From Desulfofustis glycolicus DSM 9705 (GTDB lineage: Bacteria; Desulfobacterota; Desulfobulbia; Desulfobulbales; Desulfocapsaceae): DNA of 64,000 nucleotides. Of the stretch, positions 17,315 to 28,527 are shown piece by piece. Where the stretch lies: assembly GCF_900130015.1 (NCBI RefSeq), contig NZ_FQXS01000008.1, positions 1 through 64,000 of the forward strand. Direction: 5' to 3'. Position 1 is the first letter of the stretch. Each line of letters starts with the position of its first letter. A program made the position numbers and the translations under genes. The notes below the pieces were generated by a model. The model was not told where the DNA came from. It was given only the letters and a program-made list of their open reading frames with translations, and did not search any database.

Positions 17315-18115
17315 TTACTCTGTTCGCTCACCTGCAGTTTTTCCGGTCGGCACATCGTCCGGCCGTACCGAGCGGCTCACCTCGTCCACCCGGGCCACCG
17401 TCCAGACATGCACTTGCGCCGCGCCTGCCGCCTTCAGTGTTCTTGAGCATTCAGCAAGGGTCGTGCCGGTGGTGAAGACGTCGTCGACAACCAGTACGGT
17501 GCGCCCCAGAACCGCCCCGGGGCGGGCGACAGCAAACGCCCCCTTGAGATTCCGGCGCCGCTGGTTGCCATCGAGGCCGGTCTGGGGAATCGTCTTTTTT
17601 TGCCGAACCAGCAGGTCGACCACGATTTTATCGCGTTCTGCCGGAAAAAAACGGCGGGCTAGAACGAGCGATTGATTGAGCCCCCTGGACTGGAGCCGGG
17701 ATCGATGGAGCGGCACCGGAATGATCAGATCGCAGCTGAGCGGTTCCGAAGAGCCGAGTCCGGCCAGCACCCGGGCGGCGGCCGTGTCACCATGAAATTT
17801 CAGCCGGTGCAGCAGAGTGCTGACCGGCGGTCCGTAGCAAAGCGGGGAACGGGCGCTGTCGAACGGGGGCGGCGTCCGCAGACAATCTCCGCACAGCCGT
17901 TCGGCGAGACCCGGGCCAGTCGCCAGCGACCGACCACAGCAGCGGCAGTACGGACCGGAGTACGACATGACCCGGTCCAGACAATGGGGACAGAGCTGGC
18001 GGTCGGGATGAGACGGCCGGGCGATTCGACAGGCATGACAGCGCGGCGGGAAGAGAAGCGCCAACACACCGCCGACCAAGCTGCGCCAGGGAAGAGGACG
18101 TGGTGAAACCGTCAT
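17315..18115 (-). CDS. ComF-type phosphoribosyltransferase
   Basis: About 266 residues. Four CxxC pairs (CHAC, CPHC, CRCC, CGDC) form the N-terminal zinc-finger part of the ComF/GntX family. The C-terminal phosphoribosyltransferase motif VLVVDDVFTTGTTL is intact. In naturally competent bacteria ComF acts in DNA uptake; elsewhere its role is unclear. The start at 18115 is placed by homology to the LLFPPRCHAC segment; the frame is open to 18181 and no strong ribosome binding site decides it. It is divergent from bamA. Confidence 0.8.
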   Translation of the reverse strand: MTVSPRPLPWRSLVGGVLALLFPPRCHACRIARPSHPDRQLCPHCLDRVMSYSGPYCRCCGRSLATGPGLAERLCGDCLRTPPPFDSARSPLCYGPPVSTLLHRLKFHGDTAAARVLAGLGSSEPLSCDLIIPVPLHRSRLQSRGLNQSLVLARRFFPAERDKIVVDLLVRQKKTIPQTGLDGNQRRRNLKGAFAVARPGAVLGRTVLVVDDVFTTGTTLAECSRTLKAAGAAQVHVWTVARVDEVSRSVRPDDVPTGKTAGERTE

Positions 18116-18161
18116 AACCGTGAACTCATCGCTAATACCTGAAAGAAGGGTGATGTCCGCT

Positions 18162-18189
18162 TTGCATTTTGCTGCAAACATGGCATAAT
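18162..18189 (+). promoter_or_regulatory. Probable bamA promoter
   Basis: TTGCAT (18162-18167) and CATAAT (18184-18189) are separated by 16 bp and point at bamA, whose start is about 110 nt downstream. It lies in the only gap between the divergent ComF-like and bamA genes. Confidence 0.4.
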
Positions 18190-18297
18190 GGACAGAATTT
18201 TCACCTGATTTCTCCGGAATGCCCGTACAACCTTTTGTTTTTTATTAACAAACTGCCCCTTTTGGCAGCCAGACGTCTCTTGCGTAAAGGATATCCC

Positions 18298-20985
18298 ATG
18301 TTCATCTCAAGGAACACGTCGACCCGACCGGCTCGCGCTCGCCGGGTCCGGTTTTTCCCCGTCGCACTCCTGTTCGTAATTGCCGTTCTGTTTCACCTTC
18401 CCGGAAATGCCGCCGAGCAGAATACGGCTTTTCTGCCGCTACACATCGTCGCCCCGCAGGTGGACGAAGGGTTTGCCGCCCGCCTCGACGACGAATTGGC
18501 CGCGGCGCTCGCCGCCAACGGTTTGCAAATGGTCGATCGCAGCCAGGCAGAGCAACTCGTCGATTATCGCCGGTGGCCACCTGCCGCCGAGGTGCTCGAA
18601 GCCGTCGCCAAACAGACCGGCTTCGTCAATGTCGCCGCCGGAACGGCGACGGTCATCGGCAACCGGATCAGTATCGACATCAAGGTCTTCGATCTGCTCA
18701 ACCCGGAAAATCCTCGCTATTTCTTTCAAGAGGCCCCGTCGGTCACCGATCTCTCATCCGTCATCACCGATGTCGTCGGCCAGGTGGTAGCCTACACCGA
18801 ACGCTCCCGCTTTATCGCCTCAATCGCCCCGGAAGGTAACAAAATAATCGATTCCGGCGCCATCTTGCGAAAAATCAGCAGCACCGCGGGCGACCCGTAC
18901 GACCCGGCAGCCCTGCGGGAAGATCTCAAATCGATCTACGCCATGGGCTTTTTTGATGATGTCCAGATCGACGTCACCGATGGCCAGCAGGGCAAACAGG
19001 TAATCTTTCGGGTCGTCGAGAAACCGACCGTCAGTTCCATCACCTTCTCCGGTCTTGCCGAACTGGAGGAAAAAGATCTTCAGGAAGTCCTGACGATCAA
19101 GGAGAACTCGATCCTCAACCCGACCGCCGTCAACGCTACCGCCGAAGCGATCAAAGCGCTGTACCGGACGAAAGGTTTCTACAACACCGAGGTCACCGCC
19201 GACATCACCTACCCGACACCGACGACCGCAGCCGTCAAGTTCGTCGTCGACGAAGGGGAGAAGATCTTCATCAAAGAAATCACATTCCAGGGCAACGACA
19301 GCTTTGACGATGACGATCTCGAAGATGTGCTGGAGACGACAACCAAGGGCTGGTTCTCCTGGCTGACCGATTCCGGCCTGCTCAACCGTGACATCCTCAA
19401 CCAGGATACGGCACGCATCGTCGCCTTTTACCATAACAACGGCTTTCTCGAGGCCCGGGTCGGAGAACCGGTCGTCAACCAGGAAGGCAAATGGCTGCAC
19501 GTCACCTTCGTCATCGAGGAGGGGCCGCGCTTTAAAGTCGGCACCGTCGATATCGCCGGTGATCTGATCACCGACGAACAGACCCTACTCGAACTGCTGT
19601 CCATCCGGGATGAGGAATTCCTGAGCCGCAAGACCCTGCGCGACGATATCATCAAGATCACCGACTACTATTCGGAATTCGGCTACGCTTTTGCCGAGGT
19701 CCGGCCGGACATCAATAAATCCGCCGGCGGCGGCCGGGTCGACATCACCCTTAACATCTATCGCGGTGATCTAGTCTACATCAACCGCATTATCATTAAG
19801 GGCAACAGCCGCACCCGCGACAACGTCATTCGTCGTGACATCCAGGTTATCGAGGGCGGGGTATTCAACGCCAAAGAACTGCGGGCAACCAGTCAAAAGC
19901 TGCAGCGACTCGACTTTTTCGAAGAAATCAACGTCAATCCGGAACCGACCCTGGAGCCGGACAAGATGAACGTCGTCGTCGACGTCACCGAGAAAAGCAC
20001 CGGCCAGTTCAGTATCGGAGCCGGCTACTCATCGGTTGACGATGTCATCGTCATGGGTGAAATCTCCGAGAACAACTTGCTTGGTCTCGGCCATCGACTG
20101 GCGCTCAGTGCCAATATCGGCGGCAGTAGCAGCCGCTACAACCTGAGCTGGACCAACCCGCGGCTCAACGATACCGAGATTTCCATGGGTATCGACCTGT
20201 TCGACTGGGAACGCGAGTACGATGACTACACAAAGGAATCGATCGGCGGAGCGCTCCGTTTCGGCCATCCGTTCTGGGGCAAATGGCGGATGTACGAGAG
20301 TTACAGCTACTCGGATTCAACACTGACCGATGTCAGCGAGGATGCCTCCTATATCATCAGAGAGTCGCAAAACGTTCCGGTTACCAGCGCCGTCCGCGTC
20401 GCCTTCGTCCGTGATACCCGCGACCGGCTGTTCGGCGCCACCGAGGGGTCCCGGAATTCCATCGGTGTCCAGTATGCCGGCGGGCCGTTGGCCGGCGACG
20501 CGCAGTTCACCGCGGTCGAGTTGGAATCAAGTTGGTATGTTCCGGCGCCGTTCGGGACCATCTTCCACATCCTCGGCTCGGTCGGCCAGGTCTGGGAGAA
20601 CGAGACCGACAAGCTGCCGGTCTATGAGCGCTTTTATCTCGGCGGCATCAACACCATCCGCGGCTACAAGTACGGCAAGGTCAGCCCGATCGACCCGGAA
20701 ACCGGCGACCGAATCGGTGGTGACCGTATGTGGTACGTCAACACCGAGCTCGTTATCCCCGTTTTCAAGGAGCAGGGCGTTTATGGCGTCGTCTTCTTCG
20801 ACATCGGCGATTCGATTGCCGAAGACGAAGACTGGACCACCAACGAGGTCGCCAAGGCGACCGGTGTCGAATTCCGCTGGCTCTCCCCGCTCGGACCGTT
20901 CCGCCTGGTCTGGGGCTACAACCTCGATCCGAAAAACGACGAACCGGAAACCGTCTGGGATTTCAGCATCGGAGGGCAGTTCTGA
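18298..20985 (+). CDS. bamA: Outer-membrane assembly factor BamA with an extra N-terminal domain
   Basis: 895 residues. A signal peptide (cleavage near GNAAEQ) is followed by an unusual ~135-residue domain (about 40-175) that resembles the TolB/FlgO N-terminal fold: it reads FLPLHIV, then AARLDDELAAALAANGLQMV, then an SIDIKVFDL strand. Five POTRA domains follow, each with the GFFDDV or KGFYNTEV type of motif, then the 16-stranded barrel with the C-terminal aromatic residue (SIGGQF). It folds and inserts outer-membrane proteins. The start at 18298 is set by AAAGGATA upstream and by the signal peptide; the frame is open to 18169. An intrinsic terminator follows the stop. Confidence 0.92.
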   Translation: MFISRNTSTRPARARRVRFFPVALLFVIAVLFHLPGNAAEQNTAFLPLHIVAPQVDEGFAARLDDELAAALAANGLQMVDRSQAEQLVDYRRWPPAAEVLEAVAKQTGFVNVAAGTATVIGNRISIDIKVFDLLNPENPRYFFQEAPSVTDLSSVITDVVGQVVAYTERSRFIASIAPEGNKIIDSGAILRKISSTAGDPYDPAALREDLKSIYAMGFFDDVQIDVTDGQQGKQVIFRVVEKPTVSSITFSGLAELEEKDLQEVLTIKENSILNPTAVNATAEAIKALYRTKGFYNTEVTADITYPTPTTAAVKFVVDEGEKIFIKEITFQGNDSFDDDDLEDVLETTTKGWFSWLTDSGLLNRDILNQDTARIVAFYHNNGFLEARVGEPVVNQEGKWLHVTFVIEEGPRFKVGTVDIAGDLITDEQTLLELLSIRDEEFLSRKTLRDDIIKITDYYSEFGYAFAEVRPDINKSAGGGRVDITLNIYRGDLVYINRIIIKGNSRTRDNVIRRDIQVIEGGVFNAKELRATSQKLQRLDFFEEINVNPEPTLEPDKMNVVVDVTEKSTGQFSIGAGYSSVDDVIVMGEISENNLLGLGHRLALSANIGGSSSRYNLSWTNPRLNDTEISMGIDLFDWEREYDDYTKESIGGALRFGHPFWGKWRMYESYSYSDSTLTDVSEDASYIIRESQNVPVTSAVRVAFVRDTRDRLFGATEGSRNSIGVQYAGGPLAGDAQFTAVELESSWYVPAPFGTIFHILGSVGQVWENETDKLPVYERFYLGGINTIRGYKYGKVSPIDPETGDRIGGDRMWYVNTELVIPVFKEQGVYGVVFFDIGDSIAEDEDWTTNEVAKATGVEFRWLSPLGPFRLVWGYNLDPKNDEPETVWDFSIGGQF

Positions 20986-21017
20986 TCAGGCCCGCCGCGT
21001 CGTTCCCGCCTGAATTC

Positions 21018-21053
21018 GCCGACTGCACGGTTCGTGCAGTCGGCACTTTTTTT
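21018..21053 (+). terminator. Intrinsic terminator after bamA, touching the mfd start
   Basis: GCCGACTGCAC (21018-21028) pairs perfectly with 21034-21044 around a 5-nt loop, followed by AC and seven T residues. The T-tract ends 2 nt before the mfd ATG at 21056. Confidence 0.9.
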
Positions 21054-21055
21054 CC

Positions 21056-24000
21056 ATGGCTCAAACAGATCATTTCATAACCGACGGCACGACTCTGGTA
21101 ACCGGACTGCGCGGTTCCAGCCCGGCCTGGTTCAGTGCCACCCGGTCGGCCGCGCAACCGTTGTGCTGCATCCTGCCCGACGAGCAGCAGGTCGCCGCCT
21201 TTGAACAGGACCTGGCGCTGTTCACCGATCGGCCGATCCTGCCCTTTCCCGGGTATGAGATCCCTCCATATACCCCGCTGTCACCGGACCAGCAGACCAC
21301 CGCGGCCCGGCTCTCGACATTGTACCGCAGCCTCGAAAGCGAGTCTTCGTTCATCCTGGTCGTCTCTATCGAGGCACTGCTCCGCCGCGTCCTGCCGAAA
21401 GGTTCTCTGCAGCAGCGCGCCGAATTGCTGATGACCGGGGAATCCTTCGATCTGCCGACCCTGCGCGCCGGCCTGATCGCCATGGGCTACGAGCATACCT
21501 CGCTGGTGCGCGGCTACGGCGACTTTTCGGTCCGCGGCGGCGTCGTCGATATCTTTCCGCCCCCGTTTCTGCTGGCGGGCAACGAGATACAGGACGGTCC
21601 GCTCCGTCTCGATTTCTTCGGCGACACCATCGAGTCGATCAGGCAGTTCAACCCCATCAACCAACGCTCTTCCGGCACAATCGACGAAGCAGTCATCCTG
21701 CCGGTCAGTGATATCCTGCTTGAAGCCGAAGCCCCGGGCCGGCTGCAACCGCTGCTGACGACCCTGCGCCAGCGCAGTGAAGATCTCGGCTGGGCCGCCG
21801 AGCAGACCAAGGAGATCACCGATCGATTGCAGGCCGGGCTGCGCTTTGCCGGCATCGAGAATTTCCTGCCGTTGTTTTGTAGCGGTCACCGACCGGCAAC
21901 GGTGCTCGATTATCTGCCCGACGATACCACCCTGATCATGCTCGAGCCGGAGACACTGGCCCGACAGGCACGGCTGGTTGAAGAACGGATCGCCGCCAAT
22001 TACGACGACGCCCGCCGCAACGCTCAACCGGCCCTGCCGCCGGGCGAGCTGTTCGTCTCGGCAGCTGATCTGGCCGGACAGGTGCATGGTTTTCAGCACT
22101 TTGCCATCACCGACTTCAGCGGCGCCGACCAGGCGGTTTTGCCGATCACCACGACCGGCCACCAACTGCTCAAGCAGGAGATCTCCCGGCACCGGAAAAC
22201 CCACGGCCTGCTTGCCCCCCTTGCCGACCAGATCCGCAACTGGCAGGAAGCCGGAGAGCAGGTGGTCGTCTGCTGCCGGTCCCAGCTAAGGCAAAAGACC
22301 CTGGCCGAGATGCTGTCGCGCTTTTCCTTCACCCTCCAGCCGCTGCCGGCGCCGCTCGACCTTGCCGCCCTGGCTCCGGCCGCAGACCCGGAGCCGCCCC
22401 TCTACCTCTGCGACAGCCCGCTGAACATGGGCTTCAGTCTACCGGAACAGCGCTGTCACCTGTTATCGGAAAGCGAGTTGTTCGGTGAAATGCGTCTCGG
22501 CGGCAAGAAACGGCGCAGTCGAGCCGCCGGCGAAGCGCTCAATTTCACGGAACTGCAGGAAGGAGACATCGTCGTCCACCGCGAGCACGGGCTCGGCATC
22601 TATCGCGGCCTGGTGACCATGGCCCTGCAAGGCATCACCAACGATTTCATGCTCATCGAGTATCGTGACGGCGACAAGCTCTACCTGCCGGTCGACCGAC
22701 TCGGGCTGGTCAGCCGCTACGAAGGATTGTCGGACAAGTCGCCGAAAATCGACAAACTCGGTGCCCAATCCTGGAAATCGACCAAGAATAAGGTTTCCGA
22801 GGAAGTCTGGAAGGTCGCCCAGGAACTGCTCGACATTTATGCCGCCAGGGCAATGCGCAGCGGGCGCTCTTTTTCGCCGCCCGGCAGTTTCTACCAGGAA
22901 CTGGAAGAATCCTTTGCCTTCGACGAGACGCCCGGTCAATATCGAGCCATCAACGAGACCATCGATGATCTGACCTCGGATAAACCGATGGATCGCCTGA
23001 TTTGCGGCGACGTCGGCTACGGCAAGACCGAAGTCGCCATCCGGGCCGCCTTCAAGGTGGTCGAAGACGGCTACCAGGCGGCAATCCTGGTGCCGACGAC
23101 GGTGCTGGCCGAGCAGCATGCGAAAACCTTTAGCGAACGACTCAAGGAATTCCCGGTCCGCATCGAGTGCCTCAACCGCTTCCGTTCGCGCCTGCAGCAG
23201 CGGCAGATCCTGAGTGACCTGGCGGGCGGCAGCGTCGATATCGTCATCGGTACCCATCGCCTGCTCTCCAAGGACGTCCGGTTTGCCAATCTCGGTCTGC
23301 TCATTATCGACGAAGAACATCGTTTCGGCGTGGCCCACAAGGAAAAGATTAAAAAAATCAAGGCGGAAGTCGATGTGTTGACGCTAACCGCCACACCGAT
23401 TCCGCGCACCCTGCAATTGTCCCTGCTCGGCATTCGCGACCTGTCGGTGATCTCCACGCCGCCGGAACACCGCCGACCGATCAAGACCTTTGTCGCCCGC
23501 TACGACGATCTGGTCATCAAAGAGGCGGTCAGCCGGGAACTGCTGCGCGGCGGCCAGGTCTTCATCGTCCACAACCGGGTCAAATCTATTCACCGCATGG
23601 CGGCAACGGTCCAGAAACTCGTACCCGAGGCCCGCATTGCCGTTGCCCACGGTCAGATGCCCGGCAAAGAGTTGGAAGATATCATGGTGGCCTTCGTCAA
23701 CCACCGGATCGATGTGCTGATCAGCACCACCATCATCGAATCCGGACTCGACATTCCGTCCGCCAATACCATTATCATCAACCGCGCCGATCGTCTCGGG
23801 CTGGCCGAAATCTACCAGCTGCGCGGCCGGGTCGGCCGCTCGGCAACGCAATCGTTCGCCTACCTGCTCGTCCCGTCGCTCGACCACCTGTCCAAGGACT
23901 CGCGGGAGCGGCTGCGCGCGTTGATGGAGTACAACGAACTCGGCGGCGGTTTCAAACTGGCCATGTCCGATCTGCAGATCCGCGGCGGCGGCAACCTGCT

Positions 24001-24604
24001 CGGCGTTTCCCAAAGTGGTCATATTGCCGCCATCGGTTACGATCTCTACCTTGACCTGTTGCAAAAGACCGTCGCCGAACTCAAGGCCCGGCAGGACCGA
24101 GGGGAAGCGCCGCCGTCCATCGACGACCTCGACCCGGAGATCAACCTGAACATCTCGGCCTATATTCCCGAGGCGTATCTGCCCGATATCAGCCAGCGCT
24201 ACTTGATGTATCGGCGCATCGCCTCCCTGCTCAACCACGATCACCCGACGCCGGAAGAATTGCTCGAAGAGCTCGATGATCGCTACGGCCGGCCGCCCGA
24301 TGAGGTACGCAACCTGTTTCGCCTGGTTGCCGTGAAGAAGCGGCTGCTGCCGTTGCGGGTCAACAAGCTCGAACGCGGCAACAACACTCTGGTCTTCGGC
24401 TTCCTCGCCGACACGCCGGTGCCGACCGAGCAGCTGTTTGCCTATGTCCAGGAACACCGGCGACGAACCAGACTGCTGCCCGACGGCCGGCTCATCGTCG
24501 AGCTGCCGACAAGCGACGATGCCTGCCTGCAGACAACCATTGACCGGATCATCCATGACCTGGACCAACTCACCCATGACAACACGCAGCCGGCCCACTG
24601 TTGA
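21056..24604 (+). CDS. mfd: Transcription-repair coupling factor Mfd
   Basis: 1182 residues, the expected length. It binds stalled RNA polymerase, displaces it with its translocase and recruits UvrA. Order of parts: UvrB-like N-terminal region, RNA-polymerase-interacting segment LQEGDIVVHREHGLGIYRGL, translocase motif I CGDVGYGKTEVA, motif II IIDEEHRFG, TATPIPRTL, ESGLDIP and the QLRGRVGRS motif, then the C-terminal TRCF domain. The ATG at 21056 is needed to keep the conserved VTGLRGSSPAW start, yet no ribosome binding site precedes it, only the U-tract of the bamA terminator. Confidence 0.95.
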   Translation: MAQTDHFITDGTTLVTGLRGSSPAWFSATRSAAQPLCCILPDEQQVAAFEQDLALFTDRPILPFPGYEIPPYTPLSPDQQTTAARLSTLYRSLESESSFILVVSIEALLRRVLPKGSLQQRAELLMTGESFDLPTLRAGLIAMGYEHTSLVRGYGDFSVRGGVVDIFPPPFLLAGNEIQDGPLRLDFFGDTIESIRQFNPINQRSSGTIDEAVILPVSDILLEAEAPGRLQPLLTTLRQRSEDLGWAAEQTKEITDRLQAGLRFAGIENFLPLFCSGHRPATVLDYLPDDTTLIMLEPETLARQARLVEERIAANYDDARRNAQPALPPGELFVSAADLAGQVHGFQHFAITDFSGADQAVLPITTTGHQLLKQEISRHRKTHGLLAPLADQIRNWQEAGEQVVVCCRSQLRQKTLAEMLSRFSFTLQPLPAPLDLAALAPAADPEPPLYLCDSPLNMGFSLPEQRCHLLSESELFGEMRLGGKKRRSRAAGEALNFTELQEGDIVVHREHGLGIYRGLVTMALQGITNDFMLIEYRDGDKLYLPVDRLGLVSRYEGLSDKSPKIDKLGAQSWKSTKNKVSEEVWKVAQELLDIYAARAMRSGRSFSPPGSFYQELEESFAFDETPGQYRAINETIDDLTSDKPMDRLICGDVGYGKTEVAIRAAFKVVEDGYQAAILVPTTVLAEQHAKTFSERLKEFPVRIECLNRFRSRLQQRQILSDLAGGSVDIVIGTHRLLSKDVRFANLGLLIIDEEHRFGVAHKEKIKKIKAEVDVLTLTATPIPRTLQLSLLGIRDLSVISTPPEHRRPIKTFVARYDDLVIKEAVSRELLRGGQVFIVHNRVKSIHRMAATVQKLVPEARIAVAHGQMPGKELEDIMVAFVNHRIDVLISTTIIESGLDIPSANTIIINRADRLGLAEIYQLRGRVGRSATQSFAYLLVPSLDHLSKDSRERLRALMEYNELGGGFKLAMSDLQIRGGGNLLGVSQSGHIAAIGYDLYLDLLQKTVAELKARQDRGEAPPSIDDLDPEINLNISAYIPEAYLPDISQRYLMYRRIASLLNHDHPTPEELLEELDDRYGRPPDEVRNLFRLVAVKKRLLPLRVNKLERGNNTLVFGFLADTPVPTEQLFAYVQEHRRRTRLLPDGRLIVELPTSDDACLQTTIDRIIHDLDQLTHDNTQPAHC

Positions 24605-25259
24605 TCCGGTCGTCGACTGGCCCATGATCGACACGGTGCTCCTCGATATGGACGGCACCCTGCTCGACAAGTATTTCGACGATTATTTCTGGGAACATTA
24701 CGTCCCGCAGGTCTTTGCCGAAAAACATGGCATGGATCACGAACAGTCCCGCAACACTCTCCTGCAACGCTACCGCGCGGTCGAGAGCACGCTGCAGTGG
24801 ACCGATCTCGATTTCTGGTCGGAGCAGTTGGATCTCGATATACCGGCACTCAAGCGCAGCATCGACCACCTGGTCGCCGTCCACCCGTACGTAATCGACT
24901 TTCTCGATTTTCTCAAACAGCACGAAAAAACGACCTGCCTGGTCACCGCGGCCCACGACAAGACCCTGCAGATCAAACTGGCCAAGACCGAGCTCGGCCC
25001 GCGTTTCGACCGCATCGTCTGTGCCGGAGAAATCGGACTGCCCAAGGAAAACCCATCCTTTTGGCAGCGCCTCCAGGAGACCCTCGGTTTCCACCGCTCA
25101 CAGACCCTGCTCGCCGACGATACCGCAAGCGTCCTGCAGGCCGCCCGGCAGCATGGCATCGAGCACCTGGTGTTCGTCGCCAAGCCGAGTTCCCGCTCCC
25201 CGGTCCGGCACAGCGCCGATTTTCTCTCCATCACCACCTTCAATGAATTGATGCGCTGA
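24576..25259 (+). CDS. HAD-family hydrolase, YrfG-like nucleotidase
   Basis: About 227 residues. HAD motif I is LLDMDGTLLDKYFDDYFW, which closely matches the GMP/IMP nucleotidase YrfG, including the shared FDDYFW and DLDFWSEQL segments. Motif II is the threonine in CLVTAAH, motif III lies around GLPKENPSFW and motif IV is LLADDTASVL (the usual first Asp of IDD is Ala). The start is uncertain: ATG 24576 overlaps mfd by 29 bp and keeps the short N-terminal lead seen in relatives, whereas ATG 24624 would start just before the first strand. It is probably co-transcribed with mfd. Confidence 0.8.
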   Translation: MTTRSRPTVDPVVDWPMIDTVLLDMDGTLLDKYFDDYFWEHYVPQVFAEKHGMDHEQSRNTLLQRYRAVESTLQWTDLDFWSEQLDLDIPALKRSIDHLVAVHPYVIDFLDFLKQHEKTTCLVTAAHDKTLQIKLAKTELGPRFDRIVCAGEIGLPKENPSFWQRLQETLGFHRSQTLLADDTASVLQAARQHGIEHLVFVAKPSSRSPVRHSADFLSITTFNELMR

Positions 25260-25442
25260 CGGTGACCGGAAATCCGTCCGTCGGCCGCCGCCACGAAGAC
25301 GGGAAAATGGTTTGCCTTGACCGGACGAATACGGTATCAATAATCACGCTGTTACCGGCACGACAGCACCACCCCGGCAAAGTCGCAGGCACCACCCGTC
25401 CGGCCGTCAGCACGTGCCGCCATTCAACCCATCCGGTGTTTC

Positions 25443-25961
25443 ATGACTCGTTTGCAATCGTCACTTCTTCGTGCCGCTGTGCTCCTTTGCTTTCTCGGTC
25501 TGACCTCCTGCGCCTCGCGCAATCCCGACGAACTAGCCCATACCCTGCCGGCCACCGACAGGGCCCGGATCACCTTCGAGAAACAGCGCGTCCCGGACAA
25601 TTGCACCGTTTTTGCGCATCTGCTCATCACCGTTCCACCGACGCTCGCCGCCGATCAGACACGCCAGTCTATTGAGCAGTTTGCTGCCGGTCACGGCGGC
25701 GATTTCGTTCTGCTCGGCATGAGCCGTCAAAGCGCCCTGTCCCCGGAAACAGTGACGTTTCGTGCCTATGGGCCACAAACCCCCTACCCGTTTGCCACGG
25801 GTTGGGCCGGTTGGAAATTCGGGTTCTCCGACTGGAATAAGGGTGGGCCCCTGGTCGATTTCGGCGTCAACCATCTCAGTGGACGCGAAGCGAACTTTAC
25901 CACTCCCGTCGACATCCAGGCAGTACTACTCTCCTGCCCGGCAGGTCCCGCCAACAACTGA
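25443..25961 (+). CDS. Hypothetical lipoprotein
   Basis: 172 residues. A signal peptide ends in the lipobox LTSCAS near residues 20-25, so the mature protein is probably anchored in the outer membrane or periplasmic face. The rest has no motif I recognise; it contains the aromatic stretch GWAGWKFGFSDWNKGG near residue 117. Possible promoter elements TTGACC (25317) and ATAATC (25340) lie upstream with 17 bp between them. Function unknown. Confidence 0.6.
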   Translation: MTRLQSSLLRAAVLLCFLGLTSCASRNPDELAHTLPATDRARITFEKQRVPDNCTVFAHLLITVPPTLAADQTRQSIEQFAAGHGGDFVLLGMSRQSALSPETVTFRAYGPQTPYPFATGWAGWKFGFSDWNKGGPLVDFGVNHLSGREANFTTPVDIQAVLLSCPAGPANN

Positions 25962-26465
25962 CAGCTGTCGCCGCCATCTTCACCGAACCACGGCAGCGCT
26001 GGCCGATACCCGGGACATCGCACACACTGTCTCACTCCACCGGCCCGAGGTACCGCGACAGCGCTGCTGACCAACACAGCAGCGATGCGTCACCAGCTCG
26101 TTTTTCCGACTCGTCGAGGCGAAAAGCCAGACGATAACGCGCCAGCGAACCACCACCACACACCCGACCGGGTCACAGCGTCCGCATCGCCGCAGACAAG
26201 CGCCGATGAAAATCAATTTTTTTTATGTTGACCATCGAATTTTACTGCAGAACATTGTTCTTTTATTTCCCTATCGCCCTTGTATTACAAGCATTTTTTT
26301 GCCATTTTTCCGCTCTTGCCGACCAAAGAAAGATACTTGAAGTATCCGTAAATATTTATTATACGTCATTGTTGGAGAAACAATTATCCTTTACATGGGA
26401 GGCGGAAACAGGAATGTAACAAGCGTAAATCATCACTTTATCAACCAACCACAAGAGGTGGGAAT
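25962..26465. other. Long leader/promoter region of prpE
   Basis: 504 bp without a gene. It contains an 8-bp perfect hairpin (26062-26069 with 26077-26084), a T-rich segment near 26215-26310, and an inverted repeat ATTGTT-N5-AACAAT at 26368-26384, about 80 bp before prpE. The inverted repeat is a possible operator for the TetR protein encoded downstream at 36501. No clear sigma-70 pair was found. Confidence 0.45.
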
Positions 26466-28364
<1,899 letters not shown>

Positions 28365-28422
28365 TCTCTCTGCCGGGGGAGGTCGACATGACAGTGGCGG
28401 CCGGATTTGCGGCAGCGACCTG

Positions 28423-28451
28423 TTGACTTTTGCCTCTGCCGTTGCTAAAAG
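28423..28451 (+). promoter_or_regulatory. Sigma-70-like promoter of sucC
   Basis: TTGACT (28423-28428), a 17-bp spacer and TAAAAG (28446-28451) lie 77 bp before sucC. This suggests that the succinyl-CoA synthetase genes can be expressed independently of prpE. Confidence 0.5.
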
Positions 28452-28527
28452 CGTCACTGATCAACAAGTCGACGGCGATTGCCGTCCTTAACACCAGCAT
28501 GACCAGAGGAGCATCGAGACAAACACC

